The position numbers and the translations under genes are program-made. A stretch of 64,000 bases of DNA from Cyclobacteriaceae bacterium (GTDB lineage Bacteria; Bacteroidota; Bacteroidia; Cytophagales; Cyclobacteriaceae): positions 1 to 64,000 of the forward strand of contig JANQPQ010000008.1 in assembly GCA_028285445.1 (NCBI GenBank). The letters are read 5' to 3'. Below, in pieces: positions 48,101-55,486 of this stretch (the first letter of the stretch is position 1; every line of letters starts with the position of its first letter). The notes under the pieces are model-generated. The model had not been told where the DNA came from. It saw nothing but the letters and a program-made list of their open reading frames with translations, and searched no databases.

Positions 48101-48363
48101 ACATCCCAGTTGGGCCCTGTGTCGGTGAGGAAACCTCCATAGAGGATAGGAAGGACTCCACAGTAAATGAATGAAGATTTACCACTTCCTGATGGCCCGA
48201 TTACGCCAATGAACCTGTTCTTTGACAGTTTGAGTAGTACCTCATCGCTTTGACCTTCGCGACCAAAGAACAGGTGACTTTCGTCGATACTGAATGGCCT
48301 TAGACCCGGAAAAGGGTTTGATACCAGTTCCTTTGTTCCTTGGGTTTCTACAGCTTCACTCAT
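45163..48363 (-). CDS. nSTAND1 NTPase with transmembrane anchor, coiled coil and WD40 propeller
   Basis: The 1066-aa protein starts with the nSTAND1 marker NPFPGLRPFSIDESHLFFGR. Walker A is GPSGSGKSS (56-64) and Walker B is LILVDQFEE (155-163). One membrane helix (about 503-525, ALIMGGATVISLLFLLFAF) precedes a charged coiled coil of 21-residue repeats (541-640) and at least seven WD40-like units (710-1020). STAND proteins are signal-transducing NTPase switches; WD40 ends are sensors or scaffolds. It lies five bases from the TIR-like gene, a pairing known for this family in conflict and signalling operons. Confidence 0.88.
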   Translation of the reverse strand: MSEAVETQGTKELVSNPFPGLRPFSIDESHLFFGREGQSDEVLLKLSKNRFIGVIGPSGSGKSSFIYCGVLPILYGGFLTDTGPNWDVVVTRPGSAPIENLAHAVLEKDPNYNASDPEEQKIKRTITTTLLRSSSLGLVEAVLQTKRASNNNYLILVDQFEELFRFKDSRDNDDSLNETLAFVTLLMEAVSYSEVPIYVAITMRSDFIGECAQFPDLTKKINDSHYLIPQLTREQKRRAITGPCQVGGGEIAPRLIQQVLNDLGDNPDQLPILQHSLMRTWDYWSRHRDRDEPMDIKHYDAIGRMAEALSRHANEAFDELSDEQKDICETLFKAITEKRGENFGIRRPTRAGEIAAIADVSVEEVVEIVEKFREPGRSLLVPPPGVELEERSVIDISHESLMRIWVRLKNWVDDEAEAVQMYLRLSEAAAMYQVGKAGLWRPPDLQLALNWQQKHKPTLVWGQRYHPAFERTMVFLEYSKKEFETEQRIKELQAKRALKRARITALIMGGATVISLLFLLFAFAQKVEADKQRDEAQAQTKIAEEQRTLAQQNEQRAIEQQKIAEEQRTLAQQNEQRAIEQQQIAEEQRLLAEQQKALAQTNEQRAIEQQKIAEEQRTLAQENEQKAIEQQRIAQQERDRAEQLRYIAQAKAMGIKATKTLPDNNLKGLLAQQAYVFNTQYQGYEHSADVYGGLYEALKEFDDPLSNDFSGHDGAQVHALASSVQGDHIFSGGTLGKILQWDVKDGRRVADTLANNPDYLINSMAVSPDGQQLAVGGKYKTAGGGPLMVLYQVGSRSEPQEVSGIENEVEEVVYGANNSVYILDNLGLSIKKWQGGTTTVFAEVSDRINNIAASKDGRWVAAADNKGKVILWDLSKSSEQMELVGDPDNPRPIWSVEFDPASQELAAGDERGWVYMWKLTTLQVTKVAYRTMADHRARVNDIKFSSDGQFMATASLDRTVRLWNFKDLNKPPAQLEDHDDWVHGIAFSPDDNQLLAGTQDEIVKVWPTRIGQMSNRICNHINRNMSIEEWEIYVGEDLKYEKTCSQFTAGENATVGRTPLELKGGR
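46444..46743 (-). repeat. 63-bp tandem coding repeats (coiled coil of the nSTAND1 protein)
   Basis: The repeat unit encodes 21 residues built on KIAEEQRTLAQQNEQRAIEQ. It occurs about four to five times with one insertion (LAEQQKAL). The heptad-like charge pattern implies an extended coiled coil next to the membrane helix, and the near-identical DNA suggests slippage-prone length variation. Confidence 0.8.
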
Positions 48364-48368
48364 AACAG

Positions 48369-49832
48369 TTACTTTTTAGTTTCAAAGAACTCCTTAATAT
48401 CATCGAGCGGCAGCTTTTCGTTACCATCAATGATTTCAACATCATAGGAGTCAAATACCTTATTATCTATAGTTATGTCTTTGCCTGATATAATGGCTCT
48501 TCCCAGAATCGGTTTCTTTCTACCAAATCCGGGAGCCTTAAGCAGGTCGAGCAACTTCATTCTGACCCATTGCAAATTCACCTTACCGTAGAAGATTACG
48601 GACAGGTCGAAATTGACAAGGTTCTGAATATGTTGTTGACGCAGGTCCAGCAGCTCTCCTTCAAAAGCCGGATGGATGACTTCGAAACCCATTTTTTCTA
48701 CAAACTTGATCAAAGGGGTTACTTCCTTTTTGTCAATAAGGTCGTAAACAACATAAACGCTTTTGCCAGATTTGTCCTCGGTTACTCCTTTATCACCAAT
48801 ATTAAATTTCTTCTCTGCACTTACCTCTATTAGTTCTTCCCTAATTATATTCTTAAAATCCTCCAATGGAGTTTGCAGAATTTCGGCACCTTCCAGCGAT
48901 GATATGTCTCTTTTTATGTTTTCTATGAATGTCTTCTGACGCTCACTGGTGTTTTTGAGATCAGGACTGATCCAAATGAGCCGAGACAGGTCCTTACTGC
49001 TGCCATTGGAACCACTTACGTCAGATGCGATTTTGTTTTGCAAATCGACAATAGACCTTTCAGACCCGGTGGGAATATCTCCGTAAGAGCTGCCGATTAG
49101 GTGTATGGACATGTCGCATTCCGCCAGTTCAGTCTTGATAGTTTCTTCCAATTCTTCAAGGGTATTGGGGAGGGTATGATCTGGCAGAACCTTATAACCA
49201 TGCCTCTGGAGTTCTCTACGGATGATGTTACGCTGAATTACCAAATCGTGGCTGGTTTCGGCAAGGTAGACTGACTTACGGCTGAATAGGGGCTTAACGT
49301 CTTTTTCATCGGTGCTGCCGGTGAGATCATACAGAGATTCGTGGATGTCATAGGCAAGGTCCACCAACTTCATCCAGTAATTCTTCTCTGCATCAGGCCC
49401 GAAAAAATCAACTATCTCCTGATTGTCACCAGTTTCTTCGTCTACATAGTATAACTCGTAGCCAAGTAGATCTCGTAGCTTGGAAGGTTGCTCTTCTGTT
49501 CTCAATGGTGACTTTAGAACCTTAAACAGATGATTAGCTGCCTTACCCTTTTTGAGATTACTATGGTATTCTTCTATTGCATCCAGGCACTTGCCAGTGT
49601 CATTAAAGTGTGAGGACAAAATGGGTATTAGAATATCAGCTTTTTTTAATTCTGTCGATGAGATATCATCATTTTCAGTGACCAATCTAACCGAGGCCTT
49701 TTCTCCAAGTACTTGGTAGAGCATCAAATCAAGGAATTGCTGGAAACTTGATCCCCAACCTTTATCCCCCTCGTTCAGTGGCTCGTTATCCTTGGAGGTA
49801 CACAATATTAAGATTTCGCTGTCGACTGCCAT
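48369..49832 (-). CDS. Protein with three TIR-like modules
   Basis: The 487-aa soluble protein contains three TIR-like Rossmann modules, none with a signal peptide. Module 1 (5-165) has ILILCTSKD and ILIPILSSHFNDTGKCLDAIEEYH, which fits the TIR S-x-x-(W)C-x-x-E layout with Glu86/87 as candidate catalytic residue. Module 2 (185-340) has SVYLAETSHDL and SIHLIGSSYGDIPTGSERSI. Module 3 (355-487) has SVYVVYDLIDK and LSVIFYGKVNLQWVRMKLLD. Related TIR-like proteins occur beside nSTAND1 genes. It could be an NADase or a signalling adaptor; sequence alone does not decide. Confidence 0.7.
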   Translation of the reverse strand: MAVDSEILILCTSKDNEPLNEGDKGWGSSFQQFLDLMLYQVLGEKASVRLVTENDDISSTELKKADILIPILSSHFNDTGKCLDAIEEYHSNLKKGKAANHLFKVLKSPLRTEEQPSKLRDLLGYELYYVDEETGDNQEIVDFFGPDAEKNYWMKLVDLAYDIHESLYDLTGSTDEKDVKPLFSRKSVYLAETSHDLVIQRNIIRRELQRHGYKVLPDHTLPNTLEELEETIKTELAECDMSIHLIGSSYGDIPTGSERSIVDLQNKIASDVSGSNGSSKDLSRLIWISPDLKNTSERQKTFIENIKRDISSLEGAEILQTPLEDFKNIIREELIEVSAEKKFNIGDKGVTEDKSGKSVYVVYDLIDKKEVTPLIKFVEKMGFEVIHPAFEGELLDLRQQHIQNLVNFDLSVIFYGKVNLQWVRMKLLDLLKAPGFGRKKPILGRAIISGKDITIDNKVFDSYDVEIIDGNEKLPLDDIKEFFETKK

Positions 49833-49857
49833 TAATTAGGTATGCTTGTTTAAACTG

Positions 49858-52800
49858 TTAGGCCTTTACTAATAGGTTATTACTTACGCTGTTGATAAAA
49901 CTTTGAGCAAGCTCATGTTGATTAGCCATCACATTAAAGAAATCATTAAGGCTAATCTGGAATATTATCGTTTCATTTTTTACTGATAGGGAGGTAATGC
50001 TTTTCTCGCTATCCAGGCTGAATATTTCTCCGAAAACGTCTTTTTCCTTCATTGTACGCACGGGTTCATCATCATGATAGAGTGTAGCCTCGCCCTTTGC
50101 CACTATGAAAATTGGCTTGTTATCGTCCTCATCATAAAGATCGACACTGCCTTCCTTGAGTTTTATTGTTTTGAAATTATCCACGATCTGGGACAATAGT
50201 ATTCCAGATATATTTCTGAATACATCAATCTCTTTCAAGAATAAAATCTTGTCGAGGTTAAGCGGAAAATCATCCTTTACGCTATCGAAGAAGAAGGTGC
50301 TGAATAATTTCTCATCGAGTGAGCGCTTAACATCCTCCTTCAACCTTTGGGATACTTTCTGATAAGTCCTTTTGTCTTTTTGATAAATAATCCATGCTGC
50401 CGTTTCCATTAGCAACACGTCGGGATTGAAGAGTTGAGCAATTAGTCCCTTGCTTATTTTAAAGTCTTCAATACTTTCAATGCTTTTGATGGTCAGTGCT
50501 TTGGTCCATCGGTTTACCTGATTGTAATCGCGGTTAATGATATAGTTAAGAACCTGGACATGATTATAGTTCTCACGGGGGAAGAATATTTGCAGCTGCC
50601 TGACTTTGTTTGCAACAGGGATATCATCCAGAAGTGGGAAGAGCTTAGGCTTGAGATCCTGGTGAATGAATATATCCAGCAGCTCTATTCCCAGCGCTAT
50701 ACCTTCAGTAGTTCCGGTTTCAATATTTTCCTTTACAAGTTGGACAGACTTTGGATCATACATCAGTGAGAGCAACATATATAAGTGATCCATGTTGCTG
50801 TCTATTTCTTCTTCCAATGCTGAGATTAGCATCGCATTGTTCTCGTCTGTCGGTAGTTCCTGTATCGCCGCCATATTCCAAATGGCTTTGCCGATCTCGG
50901 CATCAAGAAGGGTGTTGATTACCCCGGTCTCCTCTTCGTTGGCTTGGTAATCATAATACCGGAATGAGTTAAGAATTTGCTTCACAATCTTCCTATCTGG
51001 AAAATCTACTTTATTCCAGAGGTAAGTAAAGGATTCGGCGCCACCGATCTTGCCCATTATCTGCACGATCTTGAGCATAATCTGTTGGGTTTGCCCCGAC
51101 TTGTGAAAAGCTGTTTCTAATGTAAACAAGCATTCTTCTCCGGCTTCTACCAGTGCCGCAGCGGCAGCATGACCGTAGGTAGAAGAGTCAAGAAGCTCAA
51201 TAAGTATTGGCCATGTCTCTTGGCGCTTCGTTTTCCGTGCAGTGGTTACCGCGGCCATTCGCACTCTTGGATCTTGATCTCGTAGCAAATCAAGCAAGAT
51301 GAAAATGTTCTCATCTTCCATGATTTTCCTTAGCAGTTTGGCAGCAAGCAACCTGTCGTCTTTCTTGATGGATGTAGCAAGCGTATGAAGCCTGGTAGAG
51401 GGGATAGACAATACTTCGGTCGATTCCATCTGGCCTTTTGCTTGTTTTGCCAGTTTCTTTATATCAGAGTTGTCACTATCATCATCGAGGTTCTCATATT
51501 CCAGATCCAGCGATCTTACTTTGTCAGTTACAAATGTCTTCACTTTATCTGAGCTGTTCTCCATTAGCCCCAGCAGTGAATTTTCGAATAAGGATGGCTC
51601 AAGCTTTTCCATCAACTTAAGGCTATAGATAACTCTTTCCTCCTTTGAAGATTGGATCTCGTGCTCAAGCACAGTGCCAATAGAGTGTGATTTAATATCT
51701 TCCTCGTCAGTTTCTTTCTTGGTTTTATCCAGGGTTTCCTGAAGTGTCTCTTTATAATTGTTGTGCATACGGTTGGTGATTACATACCATAAGCCAACCA
51801 TGGGTACCAATGCCAGGGAGATTGCGATCAACGGCAAATTGAAGTTGTTGATTAATATTATGAGCCCACCGGCCAATACCCCGGCGAAAGCGGTGATCAC
51901 ACCCTCAATTTTGGTCTGAACATCAAACTTAACATTGGACTCGATTGGAAGGAAGTACAACTTAAATGAGGGACCATCAAGGGCGTCTTTCAGGGAATCA
52001 ATAAATAGCTTACCACCAGCGATAATCAAGAAAAAATAAATAAAGCCGTCAGATTCAGCAACGAAACCAACTGAGGTGCCAACTACGATGGCCACTGTGG
52101 TAAGAATCCCTATTAATACAGGATTAATAATAAGCGCTATTTTCAATCCGTAATTGGAGATGATCCAGTCAGTAACAAATGTTTGGAACAGGAAGCTGAA
52201 TATTACTACCGTTGCCTCAAAATAGGCAATGAAACTACCCAGGGCCTTTTCATCAGGGAACTGTGCGCTGGTAACATTAAGAAAGGAGTAATCAACGAAG
52301 TAAACTGCAATCATTGATACAACCACAAACAAGCCCATCAGCGTGATGTACTTGTTCTTGAACATCTTAACAAATGAAATTCTTCGTTGCTTACCCTTCG
52401 TTTGAACTACTAATTTGTATTTGGAAGAGAGAAAGAAGAATACAACCAGTAATCCTCCGGCTGCGGCACCACTTAAAAGTAGAAGGTCTTCGGTATGATT
52501 CAAATTATCCACCAGCAGTCCAATACTGAATAGGGCTACTATAGATGCTATCAACTGGCCGGTATCAATTCCACCAATTATTCGCTTGGCTTGCCGAAGA
52601 TTAAACAACCTTCCGAACGCACCCCAAAAAATTAGAAGAGCAATAAAATTGAACGGGATAGCCAACACGAAGACCACGAATATTGTGTTGGTATTGTCGC
52701 CATCTGGTTCCATGCCAGTCCAAGCTGAAAAGACGAGAAAAATCATCAGTGCTATCCAGAACATTGCCATTACCTTGAAGCTCATCCTTACCTGCAGGAA

Positions 52801-53028
52801 TGAATAAAGGTATGTGGCAATAATCCCTATTCCACCACCAGCCAGGATGGCTAATGGCAACTGAGTTTCCAGTTCAGCTTTGGTATGATCTGAGATGAAA
52901 AGTGTGGTGGCAGCAACATCATACGACGCTAGAAAAATACCCATAAAGAACCCCTGTAAAAGGAGGTAGGTAACCTGTGTGGACTCGCCAGGTTCCACGT
53001 TGAGAGCTTTCAACAAGAGGGACTTCAT
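49858..53028 (-). CDS. MFS/nucleotide-transporter-like membrane protein with HEAT repeats and cyclic-nucleotide-binding domain
   Basis: The 1056-aa protein has about 12 transmembrane helices (15-430; VTYLLLQGFFMGIFLASYDVAAT, Npt1/Npt2 (ATP:ADP exchanger)-like), then a helical HEAT-repeat region (about 440-900; DQDPRVRMAAVTTARK) and a C-terminal cyclic-nucleotide-binding fold (925-1056; IFIVAKGEATLYHDDEP, VFGEIFSLD). The phosphate-binding arginine expected in that fold is not evident (EKSITS instead of PRxA), so its ligand may differ. It is the first gene of the six-gene run (25 bases before the TIR-like gene). Confidence 0.75.
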   Translation of the reverse strand: MKSLLLKALNVEPGESTQVTYLLLQGFFMGIFLASYDVAATTLFISDHTKAELETQLPLAILAGGGIGIIATYLYSFLQVRMSFKVMAMFWIALMIFLVFSAWTGMEPDGDNTNTIFVVFVLAIPFNFIALLIFWGAFGRLFNLRQAKRIIGGIDTGQLIASIVALFSIGLLVDNLNHTEDLLLLSGAAAGGLLVVFFFLSSKYKLVVQTKGKQRRISFVKMFKNKYITLMGLFVVVSMIAVYFVDYSFLNVTSAQFPDEKALGSFIAYFEATVVIFSFLFQTFVTDWIISNYGLKIALIINPVLIGILTTVAIVVGTSVGFVAESDGFIYFFLIIAGGKLFIDSLKDALDGPSFKLYFLPIESNVKFDVQTKIEGVITAFAGVLAGGLIILINNFNLPLIAISLALVPMVGLWYVITNRMHNNYKETLQETLDKTKKETDEEDIKSHSIGTVLEHEIQSSKEERVIYSLKLMEKLEPSLFENSLLGLMENSSDKVKTFVTDKVRSLDLEYENLDDDSDNSDIKKLAKQAKGQMESTEVLSIPSTRLHTLATSIKKDDRLLAAKLLRKIMEDENIFILLDLLRDQDPRVRMAAVTTARKTKRQETWPILIELLDSSTYGHAAAAALVEAGEECLFTLETAFHKSGQTQQIMLKIVQIMGKIGGAESFTYLWNKVDFPDRKIVKQILNSFRYYDYQANEEETGVINTLLDAEIGKAIWNMAAIQELPTDENNAMLISALEEEIDSNMDHLYMLLSLMYDPKSVQLVKENIETGTTEGIALGIELLDIFIHQDLKPKLFPLLDDIPVANKVRQLQIFFPRENYNHVQVLNYIINRDYNQVNRWTKALTIKSIESIEDFKISKGLIAQLFNPDVLLMETAAWIIYQKDKRTYQKVSQRLKEDVKRSLDEKLFSTFFFDSVKDDFPLNLDKILFLKEIDVFRNISGILLSQIVDNFKTIKLKEGSVDLYDEDDNKPIFIVAKGEATLYHDDEPVRTMKEKDVFGEIFSLDSEKSITSLSVKNETIIFQISLNDFFNVMANQHELAQSFINSVSNNLLVKA

Positions 53029-53351
53029 TAGGCGTCGTGGTTGAGGTTCTAGAACTTGGTAAAATTACACTTTTTTTTCACTACTGAAAGAATAACTTTC
53101 AATATAACCCTTTCAAATAGGACTATTACAATATTTCCTGTAGTGCTGTCGGTTGATTAATTGATCCCTATTTTATAGGGATAATTCCCCAAACCTTAGA
53201 AAGGTAAACAACTATAAGCAATATCTCAATCGCAAACTGCCAGAGAGGGGCCAATGCTTCATTAATGATGATCAATTAGCGAAAGCTAGTGATTTAGAAA
53301 TCAGATTATTATACCTCAGTTAACTACTCTTTGGTGGCCAAAAAAAATAAA
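53029..53351. other. 323-bp intergenic region with three small hairpins
   Basis: No ORF above 20 codons is present in either strand. It holds an 8-bp perfect dyad with a three-base loop (53164-53182), a five-base dyad ACCTT-AGA-AAGGT near 53197-53209 and a stem with a GAAA loop near 53272-53295. The start of the six-gene run lies at 53028; a weak -7-like box (minus TAATTTTA) sits about 40 bases upstream of it. MscS (minus) ends at the other side, and the region may hold both a terminator and the operon promoter. Confidence 0.4.
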
Positions 53352-54275
53352 TTAAGTTTTTGGCCTTACTGCTCCTGGGCTAATATTATCCCCAAGGCCT
53401 GATTTTAAATGAAGATCGCGTTGCGGGAATGGAATTTCAATATTGTGCTTTTTGAAAGCTTCGAATATAGAGTAGTAAAGCTCACTTTTTAGCACCTTTG
53501 GTTTATCTGTGTATGCTGTTGTCCAAACTGTTAGGCTGAAGTTTAGCGAACTATCTGCAAATTCCTCAAATAGTACCTCAGGAGGCGGATTCTGCAAAAC
53601 ACCTCTATTTTCATTGGCAACCTGGAGCAAAATCTCTTTGACTTTTTGCGGGTCTTCATGATAGGCGACACCAACCGGAAACCAAAACCTGACATTTCGA
53701 TCATTGTGGCTCCAGTTTATCACCCTGGAAGAGATAAATTCCGAATTGGGTACTATCACGGCAATATTGTCATTGGTAAGTACAGTAGTAGCTCGCGCAG
53801 AAATGTTCACGACATCGCCATTTACGTTGCCCACTTCAATGCGGTCTCCAACCTTAATGGGCCTTTCAAACAAAATAATAATGCCACTGATGAAGTTATT
53901 TGTGATGTTTTGCAGGCCGAAACCAATACCCACACCTAAAGCCCCGGCCAAAATCCCCAAGGCACTCAAATCAATGCCCGCGGTTTGAAAGATTATTACT
54001 AACCCCAACACAATTATCAGGTATCTCACAATGGTGCCGCTCGATTCTATCGCACCTTTGTTTTGGGGATATCTTCGCAGAATTCTACTTACGAGGAATT
54101 TTCTCACCCGGCCAGATACGTAGATTAGGGCAATGACCGCTATCAGGAAATAGATTATGTCTCCGAGGGTAATGTTAGATGTACCAACCGGAAACAATGG
54201 AATCTCAAAAATCTGGTAAATGGCATACCAGATTTCTGCAATCTTGTCGTATATGGAGCGAAAAAACTCAGCCAT
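53352..54275 (-). CDS. MscS-family mechanosensitive channel
   Basis: The 307-aa protein has three to four membrane helices (TLGDIIYFLIAVIALIYV; TIVRYLIIVLGLVIIFQTAG) and the MscS pore motif IGFGLQNITNNFISGIIILFERPIKVGDRIEVG, followed by the beta and C-terminal cytoplasmic domains. It should open under membrane tension to release solutes on hypo-osmotic shock. It stands alone on the minus strand upstream of the nucleotide-transporter-like operon. Confidence 0.93.
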   Translation of the reverse strand: MAEFFRSIYDKIAEIWYAIYQIFEIPLFPVGTSNITLGDIIYFLIAVIALIYVSGRVRKFLVSRILRRYPQNKGAIESSGTIVRYLIIVLGLVIIFQTAGIDLSALGILAGALGVGIGFGLQNITNNFISGIIILFERPIKVGDRIEVGNVNGDVVNISARATTVLTNDNIAVIVPNSEFISSRVINWSHNDRNVRFWFPVGVAYHEDPQKVKEILLQVANENRGVLQNPPPEVLFEEFADSSLNFSLTVWTTAYTDKPKVLKSELYYSIFEAFKKHNIEIPFPQRDLHLKSGLGDNISPGAVRPKT

Positions 54276-54334
54276 TTAGCTGTATATAATTTATTTTTCC
54301 GATGTGCAATTTGGAGTAATTTAAGTTGAGGGCA

Positions 54335-55486
54335 ATGAAAATCCTAGCAAATACCGAGAGGCTTAAGGTCTATCCCGCGGGCCAAGATATTCCAGAGGTC
54401 GTGAAGGAAGCTGAAGCATTTCACCGGAGCATACCAGGGTTTGAGCCAACCCCCCTTGCAAGCTTAGCAGGTATGGCCGGGCATTTGAATCTGGCCCAGA
54501 TTTATGTTAAGGATGAGTCGCAACGGCTGGGCTTAAAGGCTTTTAAGGTGATGGGAGCTGCCTATGCTATTGGAAAAACCCTTATCGGTCAGAAATACCA
54601 ATGCAATTTCTCTAGTCTATGTGCCTTGCCCGAAACAGGATCAAAAGTGTTCGCTGCGGCAACTGATGGCAACCACGGTAAAGGTGTTGCATTCTTTGCG
54701 CACCTGCTTGGGGCCCAGAGCCGCATTTATGTTCCTAAGGGTACAGCGCAGGATAGAATAGATGCCATTGCCAGTGTTGGCGGAGAGGTGTTGGTAACTG
54801 AGGGCACCTATGACGAAGCCGTTGAGAAAATGGCTGAAGATGCTAATAATTTCGGCTGGCATCTTATCTCAGATACGGCTTGGCCCGGATATGAGAAAGT
54901 GCCTCGGTGGGTTATGGAGGGATATTATAGTATTCACCAGGAAACGTTAAGCCAACTCCAGGGTGATTTGCCCACCCATGTTTTCATTCAAGGTGGGGTA
55001 GGTACACTGGCCGCTTCCGTCACTCATTTTTACAAATCAATTACAAGTGAGATCAAAGTTGTAGTGGTTGAACCCGAAGGCGCCGCGTGCCTTTTCGAAT
55101 CTGCTGAAATAGGTGATGGACATACCCATAAGTATAGTGGCCAACTCTCCACAATCATGGCTGGCCTCAGCTGTGCCGTTCCAAATCCTTTGGCTTGGGA
55201 TATCCTGAAGATGGGCGTGGATTGGTTCATTTCATGCCCTGATACTGTGGCAATGGAGGGAATGAATCACTATTACTATCCAATTAGGGAAGATGAACAA
55301 CTAATCTCCGGAGAATCCGGGGCCGTAACACTTGGAGCTCTATATAGGCTTTTGGTAGATAACGATTTGAAAAACTGGAAGGCCAAGATGGAATTGTCAG
55401 AGGCAAGTAGGGTGTTGCTCATCAATACAGAGGGGGATACCGATCAGAAAAGTTTTGAGAAACTGGTGTTAGGGAATAAGCAATGA
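54335..55486 (+). CDS. Diaminopropionate ammonia-lyase-like PLP enzyme
   Basis: This roughly 383-aa fold-type II PLP protein has PTPLASLAGMAGHL, the Schiff-base lysine in GLKAFKVMGAAYAI and AATDGNHGKGVAFFAH, the signature of DpaL (YgeX). It also has the QGGVGTLAAS phosphate loop. It would split 2,3-diaminopropionate to pyruvate and ammonia, with some activity on D-serine. A TTG nine bases upstream (54326) is an alternative start. The gene ends overlapping queA on the other strand by 18 bases. Related enzymes in degradation of ethylenediamine derivatives are possible. Confidence 0.85.
   Translation: MKILANTERLKVYPAGQDIPEVVKEAEAFHRSIPGFEPTPLASLAGMAGHLNLAQIYVKDESQRLGLKAFKVMGAAYAIGKTLIGQKYQCNFSSLCALPETGSKVFAAATDGNHGKGVAFFAHLLGAQSRIYVPKGTAQDRIDAIASVGGEVLVTEGTYDEAVEKMAEDANNFGWHLISDTAWPGYEKVPRWVMEGYYSIHQETLSQLQGDLPTHVFIQGGVGTLAASVTHFYKSITSEIKVVVVEPEGAACLFESAEIGDGHTHKYSGQLSTIMAGLSCAVPNPLAWDILKMGVDWFISCPDTVAMEGMNHYYYPIREDEQLISGESGAVTLGALYRLLVDNDLKNWKAKMELSEASRVLLINTEGDTDQKSFEKLVLGNKQ

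Noticed and set aside
53336..53365. GGCCAAAAA...TTTTTGGCC inverted repeat at the end of the MscS gene
   Set aside because: It overlaps the stop codon and is not followed by a T run in the right direction, so it was not called a terminator.
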